Translations under genes and position numbers: made by a program
Notes under the pieces: model-generated
Databases searched by the model: none
What the model was told of the DNA's origin: nothing
The model's input: only the letters and a program-made list of their open reading frames with translations
Part shown: positions 17,855 through 26,800 of the stretch, piece by piece
Numbering within the stretch: position 1 is the first letter of the stretch
Layout of the letters: every line of letters begins with the position of its first letter
Source of the DNA: Mycolicibacter algericus DSM 45454
GTDB taxonomy: Bacteria > Actinomycetota > Actinomycetes > Mycobacteriales > Mycobacteriaceae
Reading direction: 5' to 3'
Assembly (NCBI RefSeq): GCF_002086455.1
Contig: NZ_MVHC01000015.1
Location: 32,624 to 96,623 of the forward strand
Length of the DNA: 64,000 nucleotides

Positions 17855-20275
17855 TCACTCACCCATCGAACGGGGTTCGGCATAGTGGTGCGCGAACACA
17901 TCGGCCGGAACCGGCCATTGGTCGCCGTGATCGCCCTTGACCACCCAGTCCCCGTCGGCAGCTACGGTGGGGCCCTCCAGGGTCTGGATTGTCTCTCCCG
18001 GCTGGGCTATTCGCGCGAGCACCGTTCCGCGCCGTTGCCATTGCGATCCGCTGACATGGCGGTAGCCCGCCCGGAAGATGTCGTCGCGCACCGACCAGCT
18101 CTTGCCGTCCTCTTCGACCAACCAGTCGCCGGGGCCGGCCTGCATCGTCGCTCCGGACGGGGAGGTCCAGGTCCAGGGCCCGTCTCGCTGCTCGGCGCGG
18201 ACAGTCCCGACCCTGTCGAATGACTGCCATACCGGACGGGACCGGTAGCCGAGCTGGCGAAGACTCCACAGCGTGTTCGCCACGCTCAGCAGGACGCCGT
18301 CGAGCAGCGCAGGATCGGCTTCGATGACAGACCAGTCGACCAGCTTGTCGTGGATCCGGTGCCGATCGTCTCGGTTCGGGCCATATCGCCAACCGTTGCG
18401 GTGGTAGTAGTGGCACCAGTCTTCGTGTTCGCTACGGGCCATCGCGATGGCTGAATCGTGGTCGAAGCCGAGCTGAGCGAGTTGTTCCAGCGGCGGCAAA
18501 CCGGCCATGTCTCGCTCCGCCAGCGGGGCCGGTGCGCTGCCCCAGGTATCCCAAGTGTGGTCGGCGACCTGCTCGACCATCCACAAGGCATTGCGGACCT
18601 GGCGCCGGTTCGACCGGCGGTAGAACTCGTCGAGTTCGTCCCACGGCAACCGCGAGGGCAGCGGTTGCGCCTGCGGACCGATCCTGGCGAGGTAGCGCCC
18701 GTGGATGAGGCTGGCGGCCCGCTCCCAGGCGTCGGATACTTGCCCGTCGGACATCTGCAGCATCAACCGGAAAGTACGGAGCCGGCCCACAATCGGTATC
18801 GGCTTGTCACTGACCCGGCTGTCGGGATCCCAGCTGTAGACCGGCATCGTGGTGAAGCGGGCCGCCAACCGGCTTCCGGTGGTGGCCGGGCCACGGGGAC
18901 CACGTGACCAGTCGTCGACGAATATGGCGGCACTGGTCGCCGCATCGCCGGCATCGATCAGCTGGGCCAGCGTCGGCACCGTCGGTGCGCTGGACACCAC
19001 GTCGATGTCCGGACCGGTCGCGATGAGTCCTATTTGCGCGCGGTGGAATTCGTGATCCCGCTGGTATTCGGCGGCGTCCTCGCCGACCAGTATCAGGGCC
19101 GGCAACGCCGACTCGGACGGGGCGCTGTAGTAGTCATGCTCCAATTTCCGGCGGGTCAGGTCGGCGCAGAGCGCCAGCGTCAACTGCGAAGTACCGCACA
19201 CGAATACCTGCTGAATAGTCTTGGCGGCGACGATATTGTCGAGCAGCCAGCGGGCGGTCACTTCGTACTTTCCGATGATGTCGACGGCCCATCGCGCATC
19301 AGCCCCGCCGAACTGCTGGGCGCGCCAGGCCTCGGCCTGCCACGGATCGTCGACCCGGAGCACCAGGGGTAGTCGTCGCGGCTGGCGGCGTGAATAGGCG
19401 AGCGCCTGGCTGATCGTGTCCAGCCACAGCCGGTTGTTGGAGGCGTCACTCGACAACAGGTACAAGCTCGCGAGATTGCGCCACAGCGACAGCGATTCCA
19501 GCGAGGCCGGGTTGTTGAGGTCTACCGAAAGCACTCGGGCCCCCAGGGCCCGCGCGCCGTATAGGCCGCGTTCGTCGGCGGCGTCGAACATGACGACGAG
19601 CGTGTCGCGCCGGCCCAGCGTCTGCGCGATGCCGCCGATCATCGCCCCGGAGTCGTCATCGACGCCGATCACCGCGGTGACAGCGGAGGCGTGATTGGCC
19701 TGCCATCGATCCACCTGGGATCGGAACAGGGCGAGCGCGACACCGGAGAGTCCGGTGAAAATGGCGCCGAGTGCCGCCAGTCGTGCTACCACCAGGGCGG
19801 TCGGCGTGGTGGTAGGGCAGACCTGCCCACTCATCGAGAGGTCTGTCATGCCGCCTTTGATCAGTACCGCCGTCCAGATCAGCGGCTGGAAGAAGCTCGG
19901 ATGAGTGTCGTCGTGGCATTCCCAGAACGAGCTCAGACCGAGTAGGGCGCCCACGGTGGCAAGACCGGCGACTATCGCGGCCGGGACGCTTCCCGATCGC
20001 GTGTCGCCGTGGCCGCGAAAACTCAGCACACAGAGCGTGACCAGGACGGTCACGGTGATGGCGACCGACGGCAACGATCCGGGGCGGCCGAACCAGCCCA
20101 ACCACGCCGGTAACCCGCCGGCGGCGTCCGGCCACCGGGCAAGTACGCACAGCCAGGCGATCAGGGTGACGGCCACGGCCGACAGGGCCAGATGGGCGGC
20201 ACGGCGAGACGTGACGAGGGAACGCATTCGCGTGGCCGCACGGGCGCCTGTGCACTGATCCGGACTCGGGCTCAC
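17855..20275 (-). CDS. membrane protein: channel-like N-terminus, TrkA-N/Rossmann-like core, C-terminal RyR domain
   Basis: About 806 residues, no named relative known to me. Residues ~20-190 hold around five hydrophobic helices (ALSAVAVTLIAWLCVLA, VAITVTVLVTLCVLS, AAIVAGLATVGALLG, LIWTAVLIKGG, ALGAIFTGLSGVALALF); the last two flank a re-entrant-like loop as in two-helix ion channels, but no TVGYGD filter is present. A Rossmann/RCK-like region follows (TAVIGVDDDSGAMIGGIAQ, VLSVDLNNPASLESL) with a second nucleotide-fold-like part (FVCGTSQLTLALCADL). The ryanodine-receptor repeat is near residues 595-650 (EDWCHYYHRNGWRYGPNRDD, then HRIHDKLVDW). The C-terminus has Trp-rich beta segments of the form GDWLVEEDGKSW and GDWVVKGDHGDQ. 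GTG 20275 has AGGA eight bases upstream; ATG 20302 is the alternative. Divergent from the TIR gene. Predicted to sense a nucleotide and act on the membrane; this is inference. Confidence 0.72.
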   Translation of the reverse strand: MSPSPDQCTGARAATRMRSLVTSRRAAHLALSAVAVTLIAWLCVLARWPDAAGGLPAWLGWFGRPGSLPSVAITVTVLVTLCVLSFRGHGDTRSGSVPAAIVAGLATVGALLGLSSFWECHDDTHPSFFQPLIWTAVLIKGGMTDLSMSGQVCPTTTPTALVVARLAALGAIFTGLSGVALALFRSQVDRWQANHASAVTAVIGVDDDSGAMIGGIAQTLGRRDTLVVMFDAADERGLYGARALGARVLSVDLNNPASLESLSLWRNLASLYLLSSDASNNRLWLDTISQALAYSRRQPRRLPLVLRVDDPWQAEAWRAQQFGGADARWAVDIIGKYEVTARWLLDNIVAAKTIQQVFVCGTSQLTLALCADLTRRKLEHDYYSAPSESALPALILVGEDAAEYQRDHEFHRAQIGLIATGPDIDVVSSAPTVPTLAQLIDAGDAATSAAIFVDDWSRGPRGPATTGSRLAARFTTMPVYSWDPDSRVSDKPIPIVGRLRTFRLMLQMSDGQVSDAWERAASLIHGRYLARIGPQAQPLPSRLPWDELDEFYRRSNRRQVRNALWMVEQVADHTWDTWGSAPAPLAERDMAGLPPLEQLAQLGFDHDSAIAMARSEHEDWCHYYHRNGWRYGPNRDDRHRIHDKLVDWSVIEADPALLDGVLLSVANTLWSLRQLGYRSRPVWQSFDRVGTVRAEQRDGPWTWTSPSGATMQAGPGDWLVEEDGKSWSVRDDIFRAGYRHVSGSQWQRRGTVLARIAQPGETIQTLEGPTVAADGDWVVKGDHGDQWPVPADVFAHHYAEPRSMGE

Positions 20276-20352
20276 TGTTCTGTCCTGTTGGTATTGCGGC
20301 ATGGAGTTTACTCGGTATGCTTCTTCCCACGTCGAACTTTCCGGAGGCACTC
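20276..20352. promoter_or_regulatory. shared divergent promoter region of the RyR and TIR genes
   Basis: This 77-base gap separates the start codons of two head-to-head genes and must carry both promoters. I see a GGAGG ribosome site for the TIR gene at 20343-20347 and an AGGA for the RyR gene on the other strand, but no clear palindrome. Co-regulation is inferred from the head-to-head arrangement. Confidence 0.5.
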
Positions 20353-21909
20353 ATGCTCTTCGTGAGTCACGCCAGCCAAGACCGGTCGGCGATTGACGGC
20401 TTGCTGATCGTGTTGCGGCGCACCCGCCAGGGTGTGTGGCTGGACGATGAACTGGGCGGCGGGGAGGCCTGGTGGCAGACCATCCTCGAGAAGATTCGCG
20501 AATGCGACGTGTTCATCGTCGCGTTGTCGAACAACTCACTGGCCTCCAAACCCTGCCGAGCGGAGCTGGCGTACGCCCAGGCGCTACGTCGCCCGATTCT
20601 TCCCGTCCAGATCGGCCCGGTCGACAGCGTGCGGGTCACCCCGCTTGCCGCCACCCAGATCATCGACTACCGGAACCCGAACTCCGAGACTGAAATCCGG
20701 TTGATCGAAGCGTTGCAACGGCGAACGGCGCAAGGGGGGCCGCTGCCGGCGCCGCTGCCCGCGGAGCCGGAGGTGCCGTTCGCCTATCTGATGCGGTTGG
20801 CCGGAGTCCTCGCCAGCCCGGAGTTGAGCCATCACGAGCAGGCCGGGCTGGTCTCGGAACTGCGAAACAAGCTTGACGAGGACTGTGCTGATCCCACCGC
20901 GCATCGCGACATCGTTCGGCTGCTGTACCTGCTGCGCGACCGACCTGATGTCACCTGGCGCACCAGAAGCGACGTCGACGCGGTGCTGAGTAACTGCGAC
21001 GGCAACCTCTCGACCCCGGCGGGCGGGCTGAGCACCGTTCCCTTCGCGGCCCCGCAACCCGTGCTGCGGGCGCCGTCGGGTCCGCAACCGATCGTCGAGG
21101 CAGCGCCGTCGGGACTGCAAGCTGCCCGGGATCTGCCGACCGGGCGGGCCCGTCCGGTCGTCATCGCGGCAACCGACACCCACCGGGATCCGCCGCGGCG
21201 ACTACGCCGCCTCGTGCGCAACAGGTGGTTCCTCGCCGGCGGTGTCGCCGCCGGCGCGATCGCGGCGATTCTGGTTGCGGTCGTGCTCAACGACCCGCAG
21301 CCGCAGCAGACCGACCTTGCCATGCTCGACGACAGCGAACTCGACACCATCATGGGCGTCTCCGGCATGAAAATCGCCGAAAGCGGCGTCCACCGGGCCA
21401 AGCACACCAGCGGCGTGATCGAGGTGTCGCCACCGGACTGTGCGGGGGTGCTCTACCCGGGCCTGGACCGGACATATCGGGACAGCGGGGGAGCGCAGGT
21501 GACCTGGCGGGTCTCGGAGGACCGCGGCGGGATGGGCCGCGCCGGAGTCGACGGAAATCGTTTCGTCGACCAGGACGTGGCGGTGTTTCCGGCTCACACC
21601 GACCGGGCGCTGGCGTTCGTTCGCGCGTCGGCCCTGCCCTGGAAGGCCTGCGCCGGGCAAACCGTGAGCGTGGTCTACCGCGGAACGGAGAAATACACCT
21701 GGAATGTCGGCGACGTCACCGGCGAGGCACCGAAGATCACCCAGTCCTTCACCCTCGACGGCGGCAACGGCTACGGCTGCCAACGGGTGCTTCGGACGGT
21801 GTCGGACATGGTCATCGATGTGAAGGCCTGTGGCGATCACATCGGCGACGAAGCCAGCCGGATCGCCGGAAGACTGGCCGCCAGCGTCACAAACGGCCCG
21901 CTGTTCTGA
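20353..21909 (+). CDS. TIR domain - transmembrane - PknH-type extracellular sensor protein
   Basis: 518-residue membrane protein. The N-terminal TIR domain (residues 1-~135) has box 1 LFVSHASQD, a VWLDDE strand and LSNNSLASKPCRAELAYAQA, where the Glu after Cys-Arg-Ala aligns with the catalytic Glu of NAD-cleaving TIR domains. Residues ~140-220 are a helical linker, then a Pro-rich stretch. One transmembrane helix (FLAGGVAAGAIAAILVAVVL) near 295-315 is followed by an outside domain resembling the PknH C-terminal sensor: SELDTIMGVSGM, paired cysteines (SPPDCAGVL, WKACAG, GYGCQR, VKACGD) and IAGRLAASV. ATG 20353 has GGAGG at good spacing. The orientation puts the TIR in the cytosol. Divergent from the RyR membrane protein; the pair sits as an insertion between homologues of Rv1866 and Rv1867. 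Confidence 0.85.
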   Translation: MLFVSHASQDRSAIDGLLIVLRRTRQGVWLDDELGGGEAWWQTILEKIRECDVFIVALSNNSLASKPCRAELAYAQALRRPILPVQIGPVDSVRVTPLAATQIIDYRNPNSETEIRLIEALQRRTAQGGPLPAPLPAEPEVPFAYLMRLAGVLASPELSHHEQAGLVSELRNKLDEDCADPTAHRDIVRLLYLLRDRPDVTWRTRSDVDAVLSNCDGNLSTPAGGLSTVPFAAPQPVLRAPSGPQPIVEAAPSGLQAARDLPTGRARPVVIAATDTHRDPPRRLRRLVRNRWFLAGGVAAGAIAAILVAVVLNDPQPQQTDLAMLDDSELDTIMGVSGMKIAESGVHRAKHTSGVIEVSPPDCAGVLYPGLDRTYRDSGGAQVTWRVSEDRGGMGRAGVDGNRFVDQDVAVFPAHTDRALAFVRASALPWKACAGQTVSVVYRGTEKYTWNVGDVTGEAPKITQSFTLDGGNGYGCQRVLRTVSDMVIDVKACGDHIGDEASRIAGRLAASVTNGPLF

Positions 21910-21960
21910 ACGGAACGCCGCGACGCCGGCGGGCGCGCGACGCAGATTAGTCTTACGCCC

Positions 21961-23442
21961 ATGCCCGTCGACCCCCGGACACCGGTGCTGATCGGCTACG
22001 GCCAGATCAACCACCGCGACGACCACGACCCCGTCGAACCCGTCGACCTGATGGCCGCGGCGGCGCGCCACGCCGCCGACGACCGGGTGCTGCGCGCCGT
22101 CGACTCGGTCCGCGTGGTGAACCTGCTCTCGGCGCGCTACCGCGATCCGGGTGTGCTGCTTGCGCAGCGGATCGGCGCCGACCGGCCCGCCACACGCTAC
22201 AGCCCGATGGGTGGCAATGTGCCGCAGTCGCTGTTGAATCGGGCCTGCCTGGACATCCAGGAAGGCCGCGCTGGGGTGGTGCTGCTGGCCGGCGGCGAGA
22301 TGTGGCGCACCCGCAGCCGGTTGCGGGCCGCCGGCGGCAGGCTGGCCTGGACCCGGCAGGACGACGCGGAGGTTCCACTCGCCGAATGTGAGGGCGAGGA
22401 CGTGCCGTTGTCGGGTGCCGCCGAGGCACGCATCGGGTTGGACCGGCCCGCTTACGTCTACCCGCTGTTCGAGCAGGCACTGCGCATTGCGGCCGGGGAG
22501 ACCATCGACGGACATCGCCGGCGCATCGGTGAGCTGTGGGCGCGGTTCAACGCGGTCGCCGTGGCCAACCCGCATGCCTGGATCCGCGAACCCGTTGGAG
22601 CCGAAGGGATCTGGCGGCCAGGGCACAAGAACCGGATGATCAGCTGGCCATACACCAAGTTGATGAACTCCAACAACATGGTCGACCAGGCCGCGGCGCT
22701 GGTACTGACCTCCGTTCAGGGCGCCACTGAGCTGCGGATCCCGTCGGAGCGCTGGGTCTTTCCGCAGGCCGGCGCTGATGCCCACGACACTTATGCGATC
22801 GGTGCCCGCGACGAACTGCACCGCTCACCGGCGATCCGGATCGCGGGGGAGTGCGCACTGGAACTGGCGGGCGTAGGTGAGATCGGCGATATCGATTACG
22901 TCGACCTGTACTCGTGCTTCCCGTCGGCGGTCCAGGTGGCCGCGGCCGAACTGCGACTGCCCACCGATGACCCCGCCCGTCCACTGACCGTGACCGGCGG
23001 GCTGACCTTCGCCGGCGGGCCGTGGAACAACTACGTGATGCATTCGATAGCCACCTTGGCCGAACTGCTGGTCGCCAACCCGGGTCGGCGCGGCCTGATC
23101 ACCGCCAACGGCGGCTATCTGACCAAGCACAGCCTCGGGGTGTACGGCACCGAACCGCCAGGATCCGGATTCCGCTGGCAGGACGTCCAATCCGCGGTGG
23201 ACGCCCAACCGACCCGGCCGGAGCTCACGCAGTGGCAGGGGACCGGCGCGGTGGAGTCGTGGACCACGCCGTTCGACCGGGACGGCAAGCCCCAGCACGT
23301 TTTCCTCGCGGTCCGCACACCCGACGGATCACGGACCCTGGCGGTGAGCCGCGATCGGGATACCGCCGACGCGAGCGTGCGCGAGGACATCGCCGGTGCG
23401 GCCGTCGACGTGCACGTGGACGGCACGGCGACGCTGCGGTAG
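21961..23442 (+). CDS. thiolase-superfamily protein (acetyl-CoA acetyltransferase-like)
   Basis: 493 residues, the length of Rv1867. N-terminus PVLIGYGQINHRDD and the C-terminal GLTFAGGPWNNYVMHSIATL and NGGYLTKHSLGVYG match the atypical thiolase-like group related to SCP-x thiolases, with active-site His candidates in the last two motifs. The nucleophilic Cys of classical thiolases is not obvious; NRACLDI is the best candidate. A C-terminal ~100-residue extension carries a small beta domain. Likely acts in fatty-acid or sterol side-chain metabolism; the exact reaction is unknown. Starts 51 bases after the TIR gene, in the ancestral position. Confidence 0.85.
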   Translation: MPVDPRTPVLIGYGQINHRDDHDPVEPVDLMAAAARHAADDRVLRAVDSVRVVNLLSARYRDPGVLLAQRIGADRPATRYSPMGGNVPQSLLNRACLDIQEGRAGVVLLAGGEMWRTRSRLRAAGGRLAWTRQDDAEVPLAECEGEDVPLSGAAEARIGLDRPAYVYPLFEQALRIAAGETIDGHRRRIGELWARFNAVAVANPHAWIREPVGAEGIWRPGHKNRMISWPYTKLMNSNNMVDQAAALVLTSVQGATELRIPSERWVFPQAGADAHDTYAIGARDELHRSPAIRIAGECALELAGVGEIGDIDYVDLYSCFPSAVQVAAAELRLPTDDPARPLTVTGGLTFAGGPWNNYVMHSIATLAELLVANPGRRGLITANGGYLTKHSLGVYGTEPPGSGFRWQDVQSAVDAQPTRPELTQWQGTGAVESWTTPFDRDGKPQHVFLAVRTPDGSRTLAVSRDRDTADASVREDIAGAAVDVHVDGTATLR

Positions 23443-23456
23443 GCACCCGCCGCCGC

Positions 23457-24689
23457 TCAGCGCGACAGCTCGTTCAGCGGCGTCGTCGGGTCTGCCAGCC
23501 GGTCGGGATCGACGGATTGCTGCGACCTGACCAGGGCCTTGATGTCATCGAGGCCCTCCCAGATGTTGACGTTCATCCCGGCCAGTACCCGGTTGTCGTC
23601 GCCGAGCCAGAAGCTGGTGTACTCGCGCGCGTCGGTGTCGCCACGGAAGACCACGCGGGAGTAGCCGGGCGCGTGCCCGACGTACTCCATGCCGAGATCG
23701 TATTGGTCGGTGAAAAAGTATGGCAGCTCGGTGTATTCGCCCGGGTCACCGAGCATTCCCGCCGCCGCAACCGCCGGTTGCTTGAGTGCGTTCGCCCAGT
23801 GTTCGGTGCGGATCCGGGTTGCCAGCAGCGGATGCTGTGCCGCTGCGATGTCACCGACCGCGTAGATGTCGGGATCGCTGCTGCACAGGCTCGCGTCCAC
23901 CAGGACACCGCCGTTGCCGGTGGCAAGACCGGCCTGCTCGGCCAGCTCGATGTTGGGCTGTGCGCCCACGGCGACCAGCACCGCGCCCGCGTTGATGTGC
24001 GAGCCGTCCGCCAATCGCAGGCCGGTGGCGGCGCCGTCGGCCGTGGTGATCTCGGCAACGGCCGAACCCAGGCGCAGGTCGACGCCGTGGTCGCGGTGCA
24101 GGGTGGCGAAGATCGCCCCGTTCTCGGCGCCGAGGCTGGCCAGCAGCGGCAGTGTGGCCGTTTCCACCACTGTCACGTCGACGCCGCGCTGGCGGGCCGC
24201 TGCGGCCACCTCCATGCCGATCCAGCCGGCGCCCACCACTGCCAGCGGGGTGCCCGATGCCAGTGCGGAATCCAGTGCAGCGGCGTCGTCGACCGTGCGC
24301 AGATAGTGCACGCCGCGAGCGTCGGGACCCGGGATCGGTACCCGTCGGGAGCGCGAACCCGTGGCCAGCAGCAGCTTCTGGTAGCTCAGGCTGGTGCCGT
24401 CGGCCAGTTCGACGCTGTGACCGGCCCGGTCCAAACCCACGACGCGGGCTCCGGAGCGAAAGTCGACATCGTGCTCGCGGTACCAGCCCTGTGGGTTCAC
24501 GGTGAAGTCACCGAGAGTCTTCTTGCCGGCCAGGAATTCTTTGGACAGCGGCGGCCGCTCGTAGGGAAGATGCTGCTCCTCGCCGAGCAGCATGAGCGTT
24601 CCGCCGAAGTTCTTGTCGCGCAGCGCTTCCACGGCCTTGGCGCCGGCCAGGCCGGCGCCAACGATCACGAAGGTTGTTGATGTCGACAC
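23457..24689 (-). CDS. FAD-dependent ferredoxin/rubredoxin reductase-type oxidoreductase
   Basis: 410-residue flavoprotein corresponding to Rv1869c. FAD motif FVIVGAGLAGAKAVEAL at the N-terminus, NAD(P) motif VVGAGWIGMEVAAAA near residue 150, the second FAD motif IYAVGDIAAA near 285 and a reductase C-terminal dimerisation domain (FFTDQYDLGMEYVGHA). This architecture is shared by putidaredoxin-type reductases feeding cytochromes P450 or dioxygenases. The GTG at 24689 has GGAGG upstream (GGAGGATCGC); the open frame extends 9 codons further. No ferredoxin gene adjoins it; the nearest Fe-S partner is the Bfd gene 4.3 kb away. Confidence 0.88.
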   Translation of the reverse strand: MSTSTTFVIVGAGLAGAKAVEALRDKNFGGTLMLLGEEQHLPYERPPLSKEFLAGKKTLGDFTVNPQGWYREHDVDFRSGARVVGLDRAGHSVELADGTSLSYQKLLLATGSRSRRVPIPGPDARGVHYLRTVDDAAALDSALASGTPLAVVGAGWIGMEVAAAARQRGVDVTVVETATLPLLASLGAENGAIFATLHRDHGVDLRLGSAVAEITTADGAATGLRLADGSHINAGAVLVAVGAQPNIELAEQAGLATGNGGVLVDASLCSSDPDIYAVGDIAAAQHPLLATRIRTEHWANALKQPAVAAAGMLGDPGEYTELPYFFTDQYDLGMEYVGHAPGYSRVVFRGDTDAREYTSFWLGDDNRVLAGMNVNIWEGLDDIKALVRSQQSVDPDRLADPTTPLNELSR

Positions 24690-24751
24690 GCGATCCTCCG
24701 CTCTAGGCGCCGTCAACGGCCACCTTACCGGCGATTCGGCCGGGCAGCGGG

Positions 24752-25387
24752 CTAATCGGCCAGCCGCTCACGAACATCGGCGTCGGAGGAGTAGCGCACC
24801 AGCGCTGCCGCGAGTTCAGCGTTGCGGCCTCCCGACAGCGCACCGAGTTCGCTTGCGTCGCCGGGCAACCCGAGGTCACGTGCCGCGGCCAGCGCACGCT
24901 CGTCGAAGCTGGCCCGGGCCCAGGGCCATACGTCTTGGACCTCCCGCAAGAAGATGCTCGCACCGGTATCACCGATCCCCTGGAACTCCGTGAGCAACTC
25001 GACGGCCGCGTCGATATTGCGCCCGCTGCGCTCCGCCAGCAGTCGCAGATCACCGCGATAGTTCTCCTGCACGGCTTCGGCGAGCTCCACCAACCGCGTG
25101 GCTGAACTCTCGTCGTAGCGGCGGTAGTGGGCGCGGCCCATGGCGTCGATCATGGTGCGGCGATCGGCCTCAAGAACTTTGTGCGGTGTGCGCAGACCGC
25201 TCTTGAACAGCTCACGCGCGGCCCGGGCCGCGATGGCGGCATCAATCGGCTTGCTGGCGAGCATGCACAGGGTCAGCAGCTGAAACAGCGGCATCGGCTG
25301 ATTACGCAACCGGATGCCAGCCTCCTGAGCGTAGGTCTTTCCCGCCCGCCGCAGCAGCCGTCGCACCAGTTCGGTGTTGGTATGCAC
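24752..25387 (-). CDS. helix-hairpin-helix endonuclease III-like protein
   Basis: 211 residues when started at GTG 25387 (VHTNTELVRRLL), exactly the length of Rv1870c; the frame continues upstream only as antisense-free overlap with lldD2. Helical throughout, with an HhH-like hairpin (LLTEFQGIGDTGASIFLREV) near residue 140 that resembles the LxGVGxxTA hairpin of HhH-GPD glycosylases. A catalytic Lys/Asp pair of EndoIII and the C-terminal Fe-S cluster cysteines are not visible, so glycosylase activity is uncertain. Fifty bases downstream of lldD2 on the same strand. Confidence 0.78.
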   Translation of the reverse strand: MHTNTELVRRLLRRAGKTYAQEAGIRLRNQPMPLFQLLTLCMLASKPIDAAIAARAARELFKSGLRTPHKVLEADRRTMIDAMGRAHYRRYDESSATRLVELAEAVQENYRGDLRLLAERSGRNIDAAVELLTEFQGIGDTGASIFLREVQDVWPWARASFDERALAAARDLGLPGDASELGALSGGRNAELAAALVRYSSDADVRERLAD

Positions 25388-25437
25388 CGGCGGCGTATAC
25401 CCGTTCGGGTCGCGCCACAAACGTCGGGCCGGCCCGA

Positions 25438-26682
25438 TCAGCCGCCGTCGAACGGAGCCGATCTCCGCAGCTGCGTCACGTGCTGCGGGGACAGCTCGGC
25501 GAGCTCGCTGACCCCCAGCAGCCGCATGGTGCGCCGGATCTGTTCGGCGAGGATGTCGATGACGCGCTGCACCCCGGCCTGACCGCCGGCCATCAGCCCG
25601 TACAGATAGGCCCGGCCGATCAACGTACACCGGGCGCCCAGTGCCACCGCCGCCACGATGTCGGCGCCGGACATGATTCCGGTGTCCAGCAGGATCTCGG
25701 TGTCGGCACCGACCTCGCGCGCGACGTGGGGCAGCAACGCAAAGGGCACCGGCGCCCGGTCGAGTTGGCGACCGCCGTGGTTGGACAACACGATGCCGTC
25801 GGCGCCGAGATCAACCACGGCGCGGGCATCGGCGAGGGTCTGGATGCCCTTGACGACGAACCGGCCCGGCCACTGCGACCGGACCCAGGCCAGATCGTCG
25901 AAGGTCATGCTCGGGTCGAACATGCTGTCCATGTACTGCGCGACGGTGCCCGACCACCGGTCCAGCGACGCGAAGGCCAGCGGTTCGGTGGTGAAGAGGT
26001 CGAACCACCAGGCCGGGTGCACGATCGCATCGGCCACCGTGCGCAGCGTCAGCGCCGGCGGGATGGTCATACCGTTGCGGGTGTCGCGCCGACGCGCTCC
26101 CGGGACCGGGGCGTCGACGGTCGCCAGCAGGGTGTCGTAGCCGGCGTCGGCGGCGCGGCGCAGCAGCGCCATCGACCGCTCGCGGTCGCGCCATATGTAG
26201 AGCTGAAACCACCGCCGGGCGCCGGGGGCGGCCGCGGCGACCTCTTCGATGGAGGCTGTGCCCAGCGTCGACAGTGAGAACGGGATCCCGGCGGCCTCGG
26301 CGGCCCGGGCGCCGGCCAGCTCACCGGCGGTGTGCATGAGCCGGGTGAAGCCGGTCGGCGCGATCGCGAACGGCAGTGCCACCGAAGCGCCCAGCACGTC
26401 GCGGCTGGTGTCGACGTCGGTGACGTCGCGCAGGATCGCCGGGTGAAACTCGATGTCGCGGAAGGCCTGTCGGGCCCGTTCCAGTGAGATCTCGTCCTCG
26501 GCGGCGCCGTCGGTGTAGTCGAAGGCAGCCCGGGGGGTGCGGCGCTGGGCGATGCGCCGCAGATCCTCGACGGTCAACGCGGCCGCCAGCCGCTGGGCAC
26601 GGCGGTTCAACCGTGGCCGGCGAAATCTGATCAGCGGCGCCAGCTCGTGGACTCTGGGAAACCGCCGCTGCGTCACCGGCAT
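25438..26682 (-). CDS. lldD2: FMN-dependent L-lactate dehydrogenase (quinone)
   Basis: Oxidises L-lactate to pyruvate with electrons passing to the quinone pool; 414 residues, same length as Rv1872c. The alpha-hydroxy-acid oxidase FMN barrel is clear: [12 protein letters not shown], the strand [13 protein letters not shown], substrate/FMN motif [21 protein letters not shown], the catalytic [12 protein letters not shown] (His-Gly-Gly-Arg-Gln) and [18 protein letters not shown]. The ATG at 26682 has GGAG six bases upstream; ATG 26694 is an alternative. Membrane-associated through the quinone reaction. In pathogenic mycobacteria this gene supports lactate use inside macrophages. Confidence 0.95.
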   Translation of the reverse strand: MPVTQRRFPRVHELAPLIRFRRPRLNRRAQRLAAALTVEDLRRIAQRRTPRAAFDYTDGAAEDEISLERARQAFRDIEFHPAILRDVTDVDTSRDVLGASVALPFAIAPTGFTRLMHTAGELAGARAAEAAGIPFSLSTLGTASIEEVAAAAPGARRWFQLYIWRDRERSMALLRRAADAGYDTLLATVDAPVPGARRRDTRNGMTIPPALTLRTVADAIVHPAWWFDLFTTEPLAFASLDRWSGTVAQYMDSMFDPSMTFDDLAWVRSQWPGRFVVKGIQTLADARAVVDLGADGIVLSNHGGRQLDRAPVPFALLPHVAREVGADTEILLDTGIMSGADIVAAVALGARCTLIGRAYLYGLMAGGQAGVQRVIDILAEQIRRTMRLLGVSELAELSPQHVTQLRRSAPFDGG

Positions 26683-26800
26683 CGCTTGCTCCATCCACGA
26701 GATTCGGTGTCCCGCTACTGCGGCGGCCGCGACGATCCGGTCGCCCTGGACCGGCTGGCGCGGCTCGCCGAGTCCGACTGAGCCGCGCCAGCACCGATCC

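Noticed and set aside
17866..17880. TCGAAC...GTTCG resembling a mycobacterial SOS box
   Set aside because: Spacer is 3 rather than 4 bases and it lies inside the end of the RyR coding sequence.
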